Below are positions 50,892 through 60,287 of a stretch of 64,000 nt of DNA, one piece after another; the stretch's first letter is position 1; each line of letters opens with the position of its first letter. Made by a program: the position numbers and the translations under genes. Source of the stretch: Chitinophaga sp. E66 (GTDB lineage Bacteria; Bacteroidota; Bacteroidia; Chitinophagales; Chitinophagaceae); NCBI GenBank assembly GCA_019285755.1, contig CP079103.1:5427001-5491000 (forward strand). The letters are read 5' to 3'. The notes beneath the pieces are model-generated. The model was not told the DNA's origin and made no database searches. It worked only from the letters and a program-made list of their open reading frames with translations.

Positions 50892-51560
50892 CACGCCAGG
50901 CAGCAAACGCTGAGCTTTACTTCCGAAGAAGCCTTCAGTACTGCATGCCCGCAGGCTTCTATCGTTGCGCCGGTAGTCAGCACATCGTCTATTAACAACA
51001 CATGCCCCTCCGGCTTGTCGCCACGCCAGGCGTATCCGGCCGCAACGTTCTCCCAGCGGTCTACGCGCGAGCGCTTCGTTTGTGACCCTGCGGCTTCATT
51101 TGTCCGTACGAGCCCTTTAATGAGTTGGGGCATTCCATCTATTTCGGAGATTCCTTCTGCAATAGCTTCGGCCTGGTTATAACCGCGGGACCGTTCCTTA
51201 ACTGCATGCAGCGGTACGGGCAGCAGGCCGGTCCAGCGATGAGATCGCGCATGTTGCTGCAGCTGCAGGCCCAATAATCTGCCCAGCTGCACGGCCACAT
51301 CCCGCCGGCCGTCGTACTTGAATAAATGGATCAGGGATTGCAGTCCCGAATGCTGACCGAAGATATAACCAGCCGATGCGAATTGCAGGGGCACGCGCCC
51401 CACAGCGCCCGCTCCACCGGATTACCGGGGATGCTGTGAAAACCGGAGACCGGCATGCGCAGCGAACAATGCAGGCATAGCAACTTCTCCGATGCGGAAG
51501 GTCTTGTCCGCATAGCTCGCAGGCATGCGGATAGAGCAGATGCAAAAGTGCTCTTAACAT
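50882..51560 (-). CDS. comF: ComF-family phosphoribosyltransferase-like protein
   Basis: Competence-associated protein with an N-terminal zinc knuckle (HACELCGQDL...LLCLHCSLR) and a C-terminal type I phosphoribosyltransferase fold: YDGRRDVAVQLGRLLGLQLQ, LLPVPLHAVKERSRGYNQAE and the PRPP-binding loop GHVLLIDDVLTTGATIEACG. About 225 residues, with one frame change near 51388. The final residue and stop (AWAG) lie inside the 1.2-kb repeat. Together with comEC this suggests capacity for DNA uptake. It is upstream of copy 2 in convergent orientation. Confidence 0.88.
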
Positions 51561-51596
51561 TTTGGTGAGTTTTGGGTTAACAATACATCGCGGCCG

Positions 51597-52962
51597 TTAA
51601 AAGAGCAGCCGGTATACTTCATCTACCCGGCCGAGGGGCACAACTTCAATGTTCATCTTCGTGAAATCGAGCCCTTTCTTGTTGTAGCGGGAGATGAATA
51701 TTTTTTCGAAGCCGAGTTTCTCCGCTTCGGCGATACGCTGTTCTATCCGGTTGACTGCACGGATTTCCCCGCTGAGGCCAACTTCGCCGGCGAAGCAGAC
51801 CTTGTGAGAGATCCCGATGTCTTCGAAGGAAGACAGCAGCGCGCAGAGTACGGCAAGGTCGATGGAAGGGTCTTCCACGCGCAGGCCGCCTGCGATATTG
51901 AGGAATACGTCTTTCAGGCCGAAGTGGAAGCCGCCGCGTTTCTCCAGCACGGCCAGCAGCAGTTGCAGGCGGCGCAGATCGAAGCCGGTGGCGGTGCGTT
52001 GCGGAGTGCCGTATACAGACTGGGTCACCAGGGCCTGTACTTCCACGAGCATGGGGCGGAGGCCTTCAATGGTGGCAGCGATGGCGACGCCGCTAAGCAT
52101 ATCGTCGCGCTGGGAGATGAGTATTTCCGACGGGTTATTTACCTGGCGGAGGCCGGCGCCGGTCATTTCATATATCCCCAGTTCCGCGGTGGAACCGAAC
52201 CGGTTCTTGATGGTACGGAGGATGCGGTATGCGTAATGCTGGTCTCCTTCGAACTGGAGGACGGTGTCAACGATATGTTCGAGGATTTTTGGCCCTGCGA
52301 TGGATCCGTCTTTGGTGATATGCCCGATGAGAAAAACGGGGTGTTGGATTCTTTGGCAAAGCGTTGCATTTCCGCTGCGGTTTCGCGTATTTGGGATACG
52401 CTGCCGGGTGCGGATTCGATAAGAGGGGATTGCAGCGTTTGAATGGAATCGATGATGACGAGTTGCGGTTCTAGCTTTCGGATTTCCTGGAAGATGGTTT
52501 GTGTGGAAGTTTCCGTTAGCAGGTAGAATTCATCGTTTTGAATCTTGAGCCGGTCTGCGCGCATTTTTATTTGCTGTTCGCTTTCTTCTCCGCTGACATA
52601 CAGTGTGCGCACGCCTTTGAGCATAAGCGCGACTTGTAGGAACAGGGTAGATTTTCCGATGCCGGGCTCGCCGCCTACGAGTACGATGGAGCCGGCGACG
52701 ATGCCACCGCCGAGAACGCGGTTAAGTTCGTGATCGGGTGTTTCGAGTCTTTTTCTTCGAGTGTTTCTACATCGGTGAGGTGTATGGTTTTGGGAGCGCG
52801 TGCGTCGTCAGATTTCCATCCTTGTTGACGTAACGGCAGCTCTTTTTGTACTTTCTCTTCAACGAAGGTGTTCCATTGATTGCAAGCCGGACATTTGCCG
52901 GTCCATTTCGCTGATTCATATCCGCAGTTCTGACAAAAAAACGCTGTTTTGATTTTGCTCAT
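51597..52962 (-). CDS. radA: DNA repair protein RadA
   Basis: RecA-like branch-migration helicase. Zinc finger at the N-terminus (FFCQNCGYESAKWTGKCPAC), Walker A in VLVGGEPGIGKSTLFLQVA, Walker B in LVIIDSIQTLQSPL, the RadA signature RTIKNRFGSTAELGIYEMTG, and a Lon-protease-like C-terminal domain (GGLRVEDPSIDLAVLCALLS, VGLSGEIRAVNRIEQRI). About 455 residues. Frame changes lie near 52735 and 52340. The start MSKIKTAFF is at 52962. comF follows 36 bp after on the same strand. Confidence 0.95.
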
Positions 52963-53496
52963 GGAACAAAATAAAGGGAAAAAAATTGAGGAGGGAAAAT
53001 TGGATATCGGTAAAAATGAGAAAAGAGCCAACGGAAGATTCCGCTGACTCTTTCTACTTACTAACCCATTAAATTCAGGACTAAATTACTAAATGGGACG
53101 AGAATAAAAAAGTTTATTTAATTCATGTTGATAACTTTTAAAGTGTTAATTGTTTTGGCAGTCAGTCGGCTGGAACCCCTATTAGCGCCTATTTCGCTTG
53201 TAGTTCAATTTCGGGCAATGATCGTAAAACCTTGATAGCGAGGGACGCTAAAGTGGATAAACACATATGATTTTTTGAACATATTATAAATATAAATTAA
53301 TCCGCATATATGCTTGGGAAATCGGAGAAATTACCGGGATTTACGCCAAACTGTCAGTGTTAATTTTCTAAAACCGGGGAAATCCGGACAATAAGGTCTC
53401 GCTTTTCCGGGGATGTCAGCTTTGGGGTGGCTGGTAAGGGATTTGCTAGGAAATAAGTAAATTTACAAACAGCATTTAAAACAAACCAGGACTCAG
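52963..53496. other. Intergenic region upstream of radA and YugP-type gene
   Basis: No gene seen in about 530 bp. An imperfect hairpin (AAAGAGCCAACGGAA / TTCCGCTGACTCTTT) lies at 53022-53054, close to the radA start, and could be a terminator of an unseen upstream transcript or a leader structure. The rest is AT-rich, with the CTAATTAC-type sequences common in 5' leaders of this group. Confidence 0.45.
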
Positions 53497-54188
53497 ATGA
53501 CACCATCCATCATGATAATTTCCCTGATATTTGTAGGGATCAGTGCTTTGGTCAGCATGCGTTTGCGGAGTAAGTTCCAAAAATACAGCGAGGTTCCGAC
53601 CTCGTCCGGGCTGACGGGCCGTGAGATTGCGGAGAAGATGCTTAAGGACAATGGGATCTACGATGTGAAGGTAGTTTCGGCCCAGGGCTTTCTCAGCGAC
53701 CACTATAATCCGGCGAATAAGACCGTAAACCTTAGTCCGGACGTATATAATAACGCCAGCGTGGCTGCGGCGGCGGTGGCCGCTCACGAGTGTGCGGGCA
53801 CGCGGTTCAGCATGCCACGGGGTATACCTGGCTGCAGTTCCGGTCCAAAATGGTGCCGGCGGTGCAGATCAGCTCCTATCTCGTGCAGATCGTACTGATT
53901 GCGGGTATTTTGCTCGTAAACCTCTTTCCTAACCTCCTTTTGGTGGGTATCGGGCTGTTTGCGGTAACGACCCTGTTCTCGGTAGTGACCCTGCCGGTGG
54001 AGTTCGACGCTTCCAAACGCGCCCTGGCGTGGCTGGACAGTGCCGGGATTACCTATAAGAAGGAGCACGACCAGGCCAAGGATGCCCTTTGGTGGGCGGC
54101 GATGACCTATGTGGTGGCCGCGGTATCTTCCGTAGTGATCTTATTGCAATATATAATGATATATATGGGCGCCCGGAGCCGGGATTAA
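53497..54188 (+). CDS. YugP-type membrane zinc metallopeptidase
   Basis: The HExxH-like zinc site lies in AVAAHECGHAVQHATGY. An extra TG at about 53791-53796 breaks the frame inside it. The N-terminal membrane helix is IMIISLIFVGISALVSM; two or three further helices follow (SYLVQIVLIAGILLVNLF, LLLVGIGLFAVTTLFSVVT, YVVAAVSSVVILLQYIMIY). The segment VEFDASKRALAWLDSAG carries the third zinc ligand of the family. About 230 residues, normal for DUF2268/YugP proteins. It precedes the ribosomal operon on the same strand, at a distance. Confidence 0.85.
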
Positions 54189-54352
54189 CGCCTGCGGGCA
54201 GATAAGTTAATGCAGAAGGGCCGGGAGACCGGTCCTTTTGCTGCGCGGAAGTTATTGATAATCAGCATGAATGTTGGAAGATAAAAATAACGATACAAAT
54301 TCTTTATTGATTTTCAATAACTTGCAACCACTCCTCTAAAAAAGCCCTTCCT

Positions 54353-54404
54353 TTTGCTGGTTTATATCAAATATCAACTTAGCTTTGCACTCCCATAAGT
54401 GGGC
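54353..54404 (+). promoter_or_regulatory. Promoter and leader hairpin of the rplM operon
   Basis: TTTG at 54353-54356 and TAGCTTTG at 54380-54387 form a plausible promoter (23 bp apart). The predicted transcript begins close to a small hairpin CCCA-TAAG-TGGG (54392-54403) ahead of L13. Ribosomal-leader elements in front of L13 have been described in Bacteroidia; I suspect a match but cannot test it. Confidence 0.5.
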
Positions 54405-54432
54405 GAGACTTTAATTTTATTATCAATAAGCA

Positions 54433-54876
54433 ATGAATACTTTAAGTTTCAAAACAAAATCTGCTAACGACGCTTACGTAAAGCGTGACTGGTACGTTAT
54501 TGACGCTACCAACCAGACTGTAGGCAGAATGAGCGCGAGGATCGCAGCTATCCTGAGAGGCAAGAACAAGCCTTACTACACTCCTCATACTGATTGCGGC
54601 GATAACATCATCGTGATCAATGCTGAGAAGGTTGTATTTACAGGTAACAAAATGAACGATAAGGAATATCTGACTTACTCCGGTTACCCCGGCGGTCAGA
54701 AGGGCGAGGTTGCAAAAGACCTGCTGAAGCGCCGTCCTGAGGTGGTAATCGAGCGTGCTGTAAAAGGTATGCTGCCGAAAAACCGTCTGGGTCGTGCCAT
54801 GTACAAGAAACTCTTCGTTTACGCCGGTGCCGAGCATCCGCATGCAGCTCAGCAACCGAAGTCTTTAACTTTCTAA
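54433..54876 (+). CDS. rplM: Large-subunit ribosomal protein L13
   Basis: Intact, 147 residues. It begins MNTLSFKTKSANDAYVKRDW and holds the L13 core WYVIDATNQTVGRMSARIAA, RGKNKPYYTPHTDCGDNIIV and VERAVKGMLPKNRLGR-type sequence (VIERAVKGMLPKNRLGRAMY). First gene of the L13-S9-S2-EF-Ts operon, 13 bp before rpsI. Unlike its neighbours, it has no indel. Confidence 0.98.
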   Translation: MNTLSFKTKSANDAYVKRDWYVIDATNQTVGRMSARIAAILRGKNKPYYTPHTDCGDNIIVINAEKVVFTGNKMNDKEYLTYSGYPGGQKGEVAKDLLKRRPEVVIERAVKGMLPKNRLGRAMYKKLFVYAGAEHPHAAQQPKSLTF

Positions 54877-54889
54877 TATTGCCTGAATA

Positions 54890-55279
54890 ATGGAAAAACA
54901 AAAAAATACTATCGGCCGTCGTAAGGAAGCAGTTGCCCGCGTATATGTGAGCAAAGGTACCGGCACCATCCTGGTGAACGACAAAGATTATAAAACATAT
55001 TTCGCGCTGATTTACCTGCAGAACCAGGTAGAAGCGCCTTTCAAGACCATTGACGCGCTGGACAAGTTCGATGTAAAGGTGAATGCACAAGGTGGTGGTA
55101 TCAAAGGTCAGGCTGAAGCAGTGAAACTGGGTATCGCCCGCGCACTGTGCGAGATCAACCCCGAGTTCCGCCCTGCCCTGAAGGCTGCAGGCCTGCTGAA
55201 ACGCGACCCGAGAGCAGTTGAACGTAAGAAACCCGGTAAAGCTAAAGCTAGAAGAAGCTTCCAGTTCTCTAAACGTTAA
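54890..55279 (+). CDS. rpsI: Small-subunit ribosomal protein S9
   Basis: Intact, 129 residues. It begins MEKQKNTIGRRKEAVARVYV and shows GGGIKGQAEAVKLGIARAL and the basic C-terminal tail KKPGKAKARRSFQFSKR that reaches the P-site tRNA. It lies 13 bp after rplM and 45 bp before rpsB. Confidence 0.98.
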   Translation: MEKQKNTIGRRKEAVARVYVSKGTGTILVNDKDYKTYFALIYLQNQVEAPFKTIDALDKFDVKVNAQGGGIKGQAEAVKLGIARALCEINPEFRPALKAAGLLKRDPRAVERKKPGKAKARRSFQFSKR

Positions 55280-55324
55280 TGATTGTATCATTCAATTCTT
55301 GACCATCAATTCGACAAAAACAAC

Positions 55325-56349
55325 ATGGAAAATAATACTTCATTACAGCAGCAGTTACTGGAAGCCGGTGTACACTTCGGTCACCTGAAGAAGAAGTGGA
55401 ACCCCAAGATGCTGCCTTATATCTTCGCTGAGAAGAAAGGTATTCACATCATCGACCTGAACAAGACCGTTGAAGGTCTTCAGGAGACAGCCGCAGCGCT
55501 GAAATCCATCGCCAAAAGCGGTAAAAGATCATGTTCGTAGCTACCAAGAAGCAAGCGAAAGAGATCGTAGCCGAAGCAGCCAAACGCGTAAACATGCCTT
55601 ATGTTACCGAGCGCTGGCTGGGCGGTATGCTCACCAACTTCGCCACGATCCGCAAGAGCGTGAAGAAGATGCAGAGCATCGAGAAAATGCTGACCGACGG
55701 CACTTTCGACAACATCACCAAGAAAGAGCGCCTGACGCTCTCCCGCGATAAGGACAAAATGGAAAAAGTGCTGGGCGGTATTGCTCAACTGGCACGTGTT
55801 CCGGCTGCCCTGTTCATCGTAGACATCAGCCACGAGCACATCGCACTGGCTGAAGCAAAACGCCTCGGCGTATCTACCTTCGGTATGGTGGACACCAACT
55901 CCGATCCTACCAAGGTTGACTTCGCGATCCCCGCGAACGACGACGCAACCAAATCCATCGCCATCATCGTTAGCTACATCGCTGCAGCTATCGCAGAAGG
56001 CCTGGCTGAGCGCGCCGTAGAGAAAACCGACGAGGTTGAAGAAGAAGAAACCGACAGCAAAGTTCGCAAGTTCGAACTGGAAGGTGGCGACGAGCGCGGC
56101 GAAAGAAGCCGTAAGCCCGGTGGCCCCGGCGGTCAACGCGGTCCGGGTGGCCCCGGCGGCCGTGGTGGCAACAACAACCGTCCCGGTGGCGGTGGTGGTC
56201 GCTCCGGCGGTGGTAACCGTCCCGGTGGCGGCGGTGGCCGTACCGGCGGTGGTAACCGTCCTGGCGGCGGTGGCGGATTCCGCCCCTCCGGTGCAGGCAG
56301 CCGGTGGCGCACGCTAATCACTGACCTGGTCAACAATACTCAACTGTAA
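55325..56349 (+). CDS. rpsB: Small-subunit ribosomal protein S2 with a Gly/Arg-rich C-terminal extension
   Basis: The conserved S2 body is complete: LLEAGVHFGHLKKKWNPKML, FVATKKQAKEIVAEAAKRVN, RWLGGMLTNFATIRKSVKKM, FIVDISHEHIALAEAKRLGV and GMVDTNSDPTKVDFAIPAND. After an acidic linker (EKTDEVEEEETDS) comes an unusual RGG-type tail of about 70 residues, with three near-copies of a 13-residue unit such as NRPGGGGGRSGGG. One frame change near 55530 splits the ORF. A second near 56300 makes the end uncertain: the frame either stops at 56317 (AGGAR) or runs to 56349. Third gene of the L13 operon. Confidence 0.93.
56179..56280 (+). repeat. 39-bp tandem repeats inside rpsB
   Basis: Three diverged 39-bp units encode NRPGGGGGR(S/T)GGG-like repeats in the S2 tail. 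They are almost entirely GGN and CGN/CCN codons, which could allow slippage. Confidence 0.8.
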
Positions 56350-56381
56350 ATCGTGAATGATCTTTATGTCGTTCACGATTT
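56348..56381 (+). other. Hairpin between rpsB and tsf
   Basis: AAATCGTGAA and TTCACGATTT pair around a 14-base loop right after the rpsB stop. No T-run follows, so this is more likely an RNA-processing or stability element than a terminator. Confidence 0.5.
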
Positions 56382-56445
56382 ACGGTTATTAAGATCCCCC
56401 AAAGGGAATTTCATCAAACGTTAACATATAAACGAATTATATACA

Positions 56446-57269
56446 ATGGCAACAATTACAGCAGCTGATGTAAATAAACTGCGTCAGCAAACCGGAGCCG
56501 GTATGATGGACTGCAGAAAAGCACTCGTTGAAACCGATGGCGACTTCGAGAAAGCAATTGACTATCTCCGCAAGAAAGGCCAGAAAGTGGCTGCCCTCCG
56601 CTCCGACCGCGAAACCAAAGAAGGCGTTGTTATCGCTAAGACCACTGCAGACGGTAAAGCCGGCGTTGTTGTGCTCCTGAGCTGCGAAACCGACTTTGTG
56701 GCCAAGAACGAAGACTTCGTGAAATTCGCCCAATCCATCGCCGACCTGGCGCTGGCTAATAATACCCAGACCGTAGAAGAGCTGAACGCAGCTCCCTCGA
56801 CGGCGCCACCGTTGCCGACAAGGTGAACGACCAGGTTGCTAAGATCGGTGAGAAAATCACCCTCAGCCGCTTCGAAAGAGTGGACGCCGCAAGCGTTACC
56901 GCTTACATCCACGGCAACTACCGCATGGGCGTTCTCGTAGGGTTCTCCAAACCCGTTTCTGAAGAACTGGGTAAAGACATCGCCATGCAGATCGCGGCTA
57001 TGAGCCCCATCGCTATCGATGCAGACGGTATCTCCGCAGACACCATCGCCCGCGAGAAAGAAATCGCGATCGAACAAATCAAAGCCGAAGGCAAACCCGC
57101 TGAAATGGCCGAGAAGATCGCCGCAGGTAAAATCAACAAATTCCTGAAAGAAAGCACCCTGCTGGGCCAGGCTTTCGTAAAGGATGGCAATAAAACCGTA
57201 GGTGACCACCTGAAGTCTGTTGACGCAGAACTGAAGATCGCCGCCTTCAAACGCGTAGCGTTAGGTTAA
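56446..57269 (+). CDS. tsf: Translation elongation factor Ts
   Basis: Exchanges GDP for GTP on EF-Tu. It begins MATITAADVNKLRQQTGAGM, followed by MDCRKALVETDGDFEKAIDY, the EF-Tu-binding TDFVAKNEDFVKFAQSIAD, GNYRMGVLVGFSKPVSEELG and the C-terminal KINKFLKESTLLGQAFVKDG. One lost base near 56795 breaks the frame (the sequence there should read NAASLDGATVADK). About 275 residues. Last gene of the operon, followed by a strong terminator. Confidence 0.96.
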
Positions 57270-57288
57270 TCGCTTTTAGCTTAATTTA

Positions 57289-57322
57289 GAGGAGAGAATG
57301 AAAATTTCTCTCCTTTTTTTTT
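57289..57322 (+). terminator. Terminator of the rplM-rpsI-rpsB-tsf operon
   Basis: GGAGAGAA, loop, TTTCTCTCC followed by eight T residues. Confidence 0.92.
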
Positions 57323-57404
57323 GCCTTTACACGAACAGGGGATAATTTTGAAGCAGATTTGTATCTTTAACAAATCCTGAGAATTACTCATAATCATAGT
57401 TGAC

Positions 57405-58117
57405 ATGTTGCCAAAGTACAAACGTATTCTGCTCAAGCTGAGTGGTGAATCTCTGATGGGAGATAGTAATTATGGAATTGACCCGAAGGTAATTTCCCAA
57501 TATGCCCACGACATCAAGGCGATAACCGACCTTGGCGTCCAGGTTGCCATCGTGATCGGCGGCGGGAATATCTACCGCGGAATGAATGAAGCAGAAACCG
57601 GAATTGAACGGGCGCAGGGCGACTATATGGGCATGCTGGCTACCGTTATCAACGGGATGGCCATGCAAAGCGGCTGGAACGAGCCGGCATGTATACCCGC
57701 CTTCAATCTGCCATTAAAATGGAACAGATCGCCGAGCCGTATATCCGCCGCCGCGCCATCCGCCACCTGGAGAAAGGCCGCGTCGTGATCTTCGGCGCCG
57801 GTACAGGTAACCCGTACTTCACAACAGACACCGCCGCTTCGCTCCGCGCAATTGAAATCCAGGCGGATGTTATCCTCAAAGGTACCCGGGTAGACGGTAT
57901 CTATACCGCCGATCCCGAGAAAGACCCAAGCGCAACCAAATACGAGACCATTACTTTTTCCGAAGTATACCAGAAATCCCTCAATGTGATGGATATGACG
58001 GCGTTTACCCTCTGCCAGGAGAATAAACTCCCCATCATCGTGTTCGATATGAACAGACCCGGTAACCTGCATCATGTGATCATGGGCCGGAACGTGGGCA
58101 CCCTTGTAAAAGGATAA
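57405..58117 (+). CDS. pyrH: UMP kinase
   Basis: Phosphorylates UMP to UDP. The amino-acid-kinase fold is clear: YKRILLKLSGESLMGDSNYG, VAIVIGGGNIYRGMNEAETG, YMGMLATVINGMAMQS, GRVVIFGAGTGNPYFTTDTA, DVILKGTRVDGIYTADPEKD and IIVFDMNRPGNLHHVIMGRN. The start MLPKYKRI is at 57405. One frame change near 57685 interrupts it. About 238 residues. It is a separate unit behind the tsf terminator and has its own terminator. Confidence 0.96.
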
Positions 58118-58154
58118 AAGGAACAATATACGGCCGCCAAACAGCCGGATAATA

Positions 58155-58184
58155 AGAAAAGCCGGGAAGCGAATGCTTCCCGGC
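58155..58184 (+). terminator. pyrH terminator
   Basis: GCCGGGAAGC, loop GAAT, GCTTCCCGGC, then TTTCGTC. Confidence 0.82.
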
Positions 58185-58490
58185 TTTCGTCTTCCAGGGG
58201 CCATCACAAAAGAGATCAAACCCTACCTTTAACTGAATCCGCCAGGATCTACGCCAAACGCTTCATGTAAATAGGCGGCAAGCAGAAGCAAGCCAGCCGT
58301 TTTCTACTCAGAATCTATGCCTTTGGGAAGTAACGGCCTTTTATAGGTCAAAATCATTACCTGCTTCCCGCCAGCTGCTGCCTCTCCGGAAAAACAGACC
58401 CGATATCGCGCGCCATCCCACAAATTGAAACGACGGCAGCTGAAACGACGGCAGCTCCTTATTCCGGATAACGCCCGGCAGGCGAAAGGT
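58185..58490. other. Non-coding stretch before the stem-loop array
   Basis: No gene supported. It contains a 15-bp direct tandem duplication, GAAACGACGGCAGCT, at 58427-58441 and 58442-58456. A minus-strand ORF across 58304-58606 looks like chance. Confidence 0.5.
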
Positions 58491-59433
58491 GCCCGGGGAA
58501 GAATCCCCAGGCGTTTGTTATTGTGTCCATTTGTTACTGAGATAGTTATTTCATCAATGGGAAGATTACCCAACGTCCGAGGTAAAAAGCAAAATCCATT
58601 CATCAATCGTTGTCAATTAAGGTGCCCCGGGAAGAATCCCGGGGCGTTTTAAATTGTAATCGACATTCAATTCGTCACGTTGTTAATGGATTGTTGTACT
58701 AAATGCCCTGGAGGCACCGCCTTATCACCTGGTGCCTTACATCAAATGAAGCCGCCGAATGGAAAAAATAGCCGGGAAGAATCCCCGGCCAGGTTATTAC
58801 TCATTGAATTCATCTAACCCCATTTGAAATAGAATTTTATGATCGCAGCAAAGAGGCGCATTGACTTCGTTGCGCTATTTAAACTACCCGGGGAAGAATC
58901 CCCGGGTTTCTCTTAATTCAAAGTCAAAGAATCAGTATTGCACTTTTCTATTCCCTGATTTGTTAACACCTGAAAAAATTCGGAGCCACGATTACCAGGC
59001 GCCAGGAATAATCCCCGGGCGTACTCATTCTGGTATTTGCGTTATGAAACCGATCATCAGTTCAAGGTCGGACAAGCCTGCCTGATCATACTTTTCCGGA
59101 TGAATTACCCGGAGAAGAATCCCCGGGTTTATCCATCAGTTAACCATTAAGATCTTACAACCCCTGTAAAAATCTATGACTGGTTCATTTACTTAGAATA
59201 TGAGCCCGGGGAGGAATCCCCAGACCGGTAATAATGGAAAATGTATGTATTTGACCTATCCTAGTTTTTTATACCGGAGGGTTGACCGAAAGAAAACAGT
59301 TAGCCGGGGAGGAATCCCTGGCCGGAGGTTATTCACAGATAACTGCATTTTTCAGTCTAAACCCCATAGCAATTTTTAGCCGCCATTCAAAGAACTTTCC
59401 CTTTGGGGAATTGCCCTGGGAAGAATCCGGGGC
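58491..59433 (+). repeat. Array of nine covarying 20-22-bp stem-loops with long unique spacers
   Basis: Copies at 58491-58512, 58624-58645, 58771-58790, 58886-58907, 59001-59020, 59107-59128, 59204-59223, 59303-59322 and 59413-59433. The typical unit has arms GCCCGGGGA and TCCCCGGGC around loop AGAA (GGAA in two copies). Arms change together: copy 2 has GCCCCGGGA with TCCCGGGGC, copy 4 ACCCGGGGA with TCCCCGGGT, copy 8 GCCGGGGA with TCCCTGGC. The core GGRA/RGAATCC stays nearly fixed. Spacers are 75-125 bp, unrelated by eye and clearly more AT-rich than the genome. No cas genes or integrase are nearby; a transposase-family gene follows at once. Matched arm changes point to selection on RNA or DNA hairpins. 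Confidence 0.85.
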
Positions 59434-59618
59434 CAACAAAACTTATCCCTATCCCGGGATTATAATACCCACATGTAAAGACGTGTTCTTGCAGCCCTCA
59501 TTGGAAGCCCGGTCACGGATCCAGCCAGTCAACCGTAGACCGGTACTTCGCGGCATGAGGATTCCTTTCCCGCTTTGCGTGTTGCAATGGCCGGGTAAGT
59601 CTTTTCTGCTTTTAGTGC

Positions 59619-60287
59619 TTATTTGCCTTCTTTTCTGGTAAACCGGTCCCAGTGCTCTTGCGGGCACTTCACGGTTTTACCGCGCCGCAATCCTGCTACC
59701 TGGAGGCCTTTACCCTGCGGCGCTTCCTGCGTGTGTTGGTCATTAAACGCATCGGCAAAATCCGATAGCGGGGAACAGTCAAGCTCAAGGAAGCGGCACT
59801 TTCGTTTTGATGCCAACCGCTGGAATAAGGGTACACGCTACGGTCCTGGCAAAGCCCGGCCCTTACGGGAGCGTCGTGCATATTTTCCAGTATGTCCGCG
59901 GCCGTTTGTATGTTGGCGATCTCCACCCGCAATTTTGCCTTTTCCCAAAACTGGTACTTCCGATCTGCCAGCCTGCTCCTGTAATGCTCCAGCTCTTGCG
60001 GGTTGTTCGCCCACATGTCACATCGGATCCGATGGGCAATGTGCCGGAGCAAATGCTGGCGAATGTTCCGTGTTTCCAGGAGCACGTTGCCGCCACATGG
60101 CGTGGAATTCGTCTTCCAGCAGCACATATCCGTATAGCCATATTCTCTGTTGTTGCACCATATAGTTTAAACCTTCCAGTACGTATTGTTTATAGCGATC
60201 TTCGCGGAGCAATGTATTGCTCCCATAGCAGCAGGCAGTCACCAGTTGGATGCTGCACGGCGACTTCTGCACCTGAACATTTTTCAT
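59619..60287 (-). pseudogene. IS200-like/REP-associated (RAYT-type) transposase-family gene, catalytic residues eroded
   Basis: The protein starts MKNVQVQKSPCSIQLVTACC and follows the small Y1-transposase pattern: NTLLREDRYKQYVLEGLNYM, then WLYGYVLLEDEFHAMWRQ, where the family normally reads P-N-H-hydrophobic-H, then NIRQHLLRHIAHRIRCDMWA and YQFWEKAKL...MHDAPVRAGLCQDRSVYPYSSGW, the conserved end of the domain. The first His of the HUH site is Glu, and a position where I expect the catalytic Tyr is His. Frame changes lie near 60090 and 59800; the second joins a C-terminal Lys/Arg-rich tail ending at 59619. It may be dead or domesticated. The gene lies directly beside the stem-loop array, as RAYT genes lie beside REP elements. 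Confidence 0.6.

Noticed and set aside
53785..53800. Programmed frameshift in the YugP-type gene
   Set aside because: A two-base TG gain inside the zinc motif is better explained as a sequencing error; no slippery site or stimulator is seen.
58304..58606. 100-codon minus-strand ORF before and inside the array
   Set aside because: It runs through a tandem duplication and the first stem-loop and has no protein-like character.
58491..59433. CRISPR array
   Set aside because: Repeats are short and variable in the arms, spacers are 75-125 bp and uneven, and no cas genes or leader are seen.
58491..59433. Integron attC cassette array
   Set aside because: Units lack attC length and the core site, spacers hold no gene-sized ORFs, and no tyrosine integrase is present.
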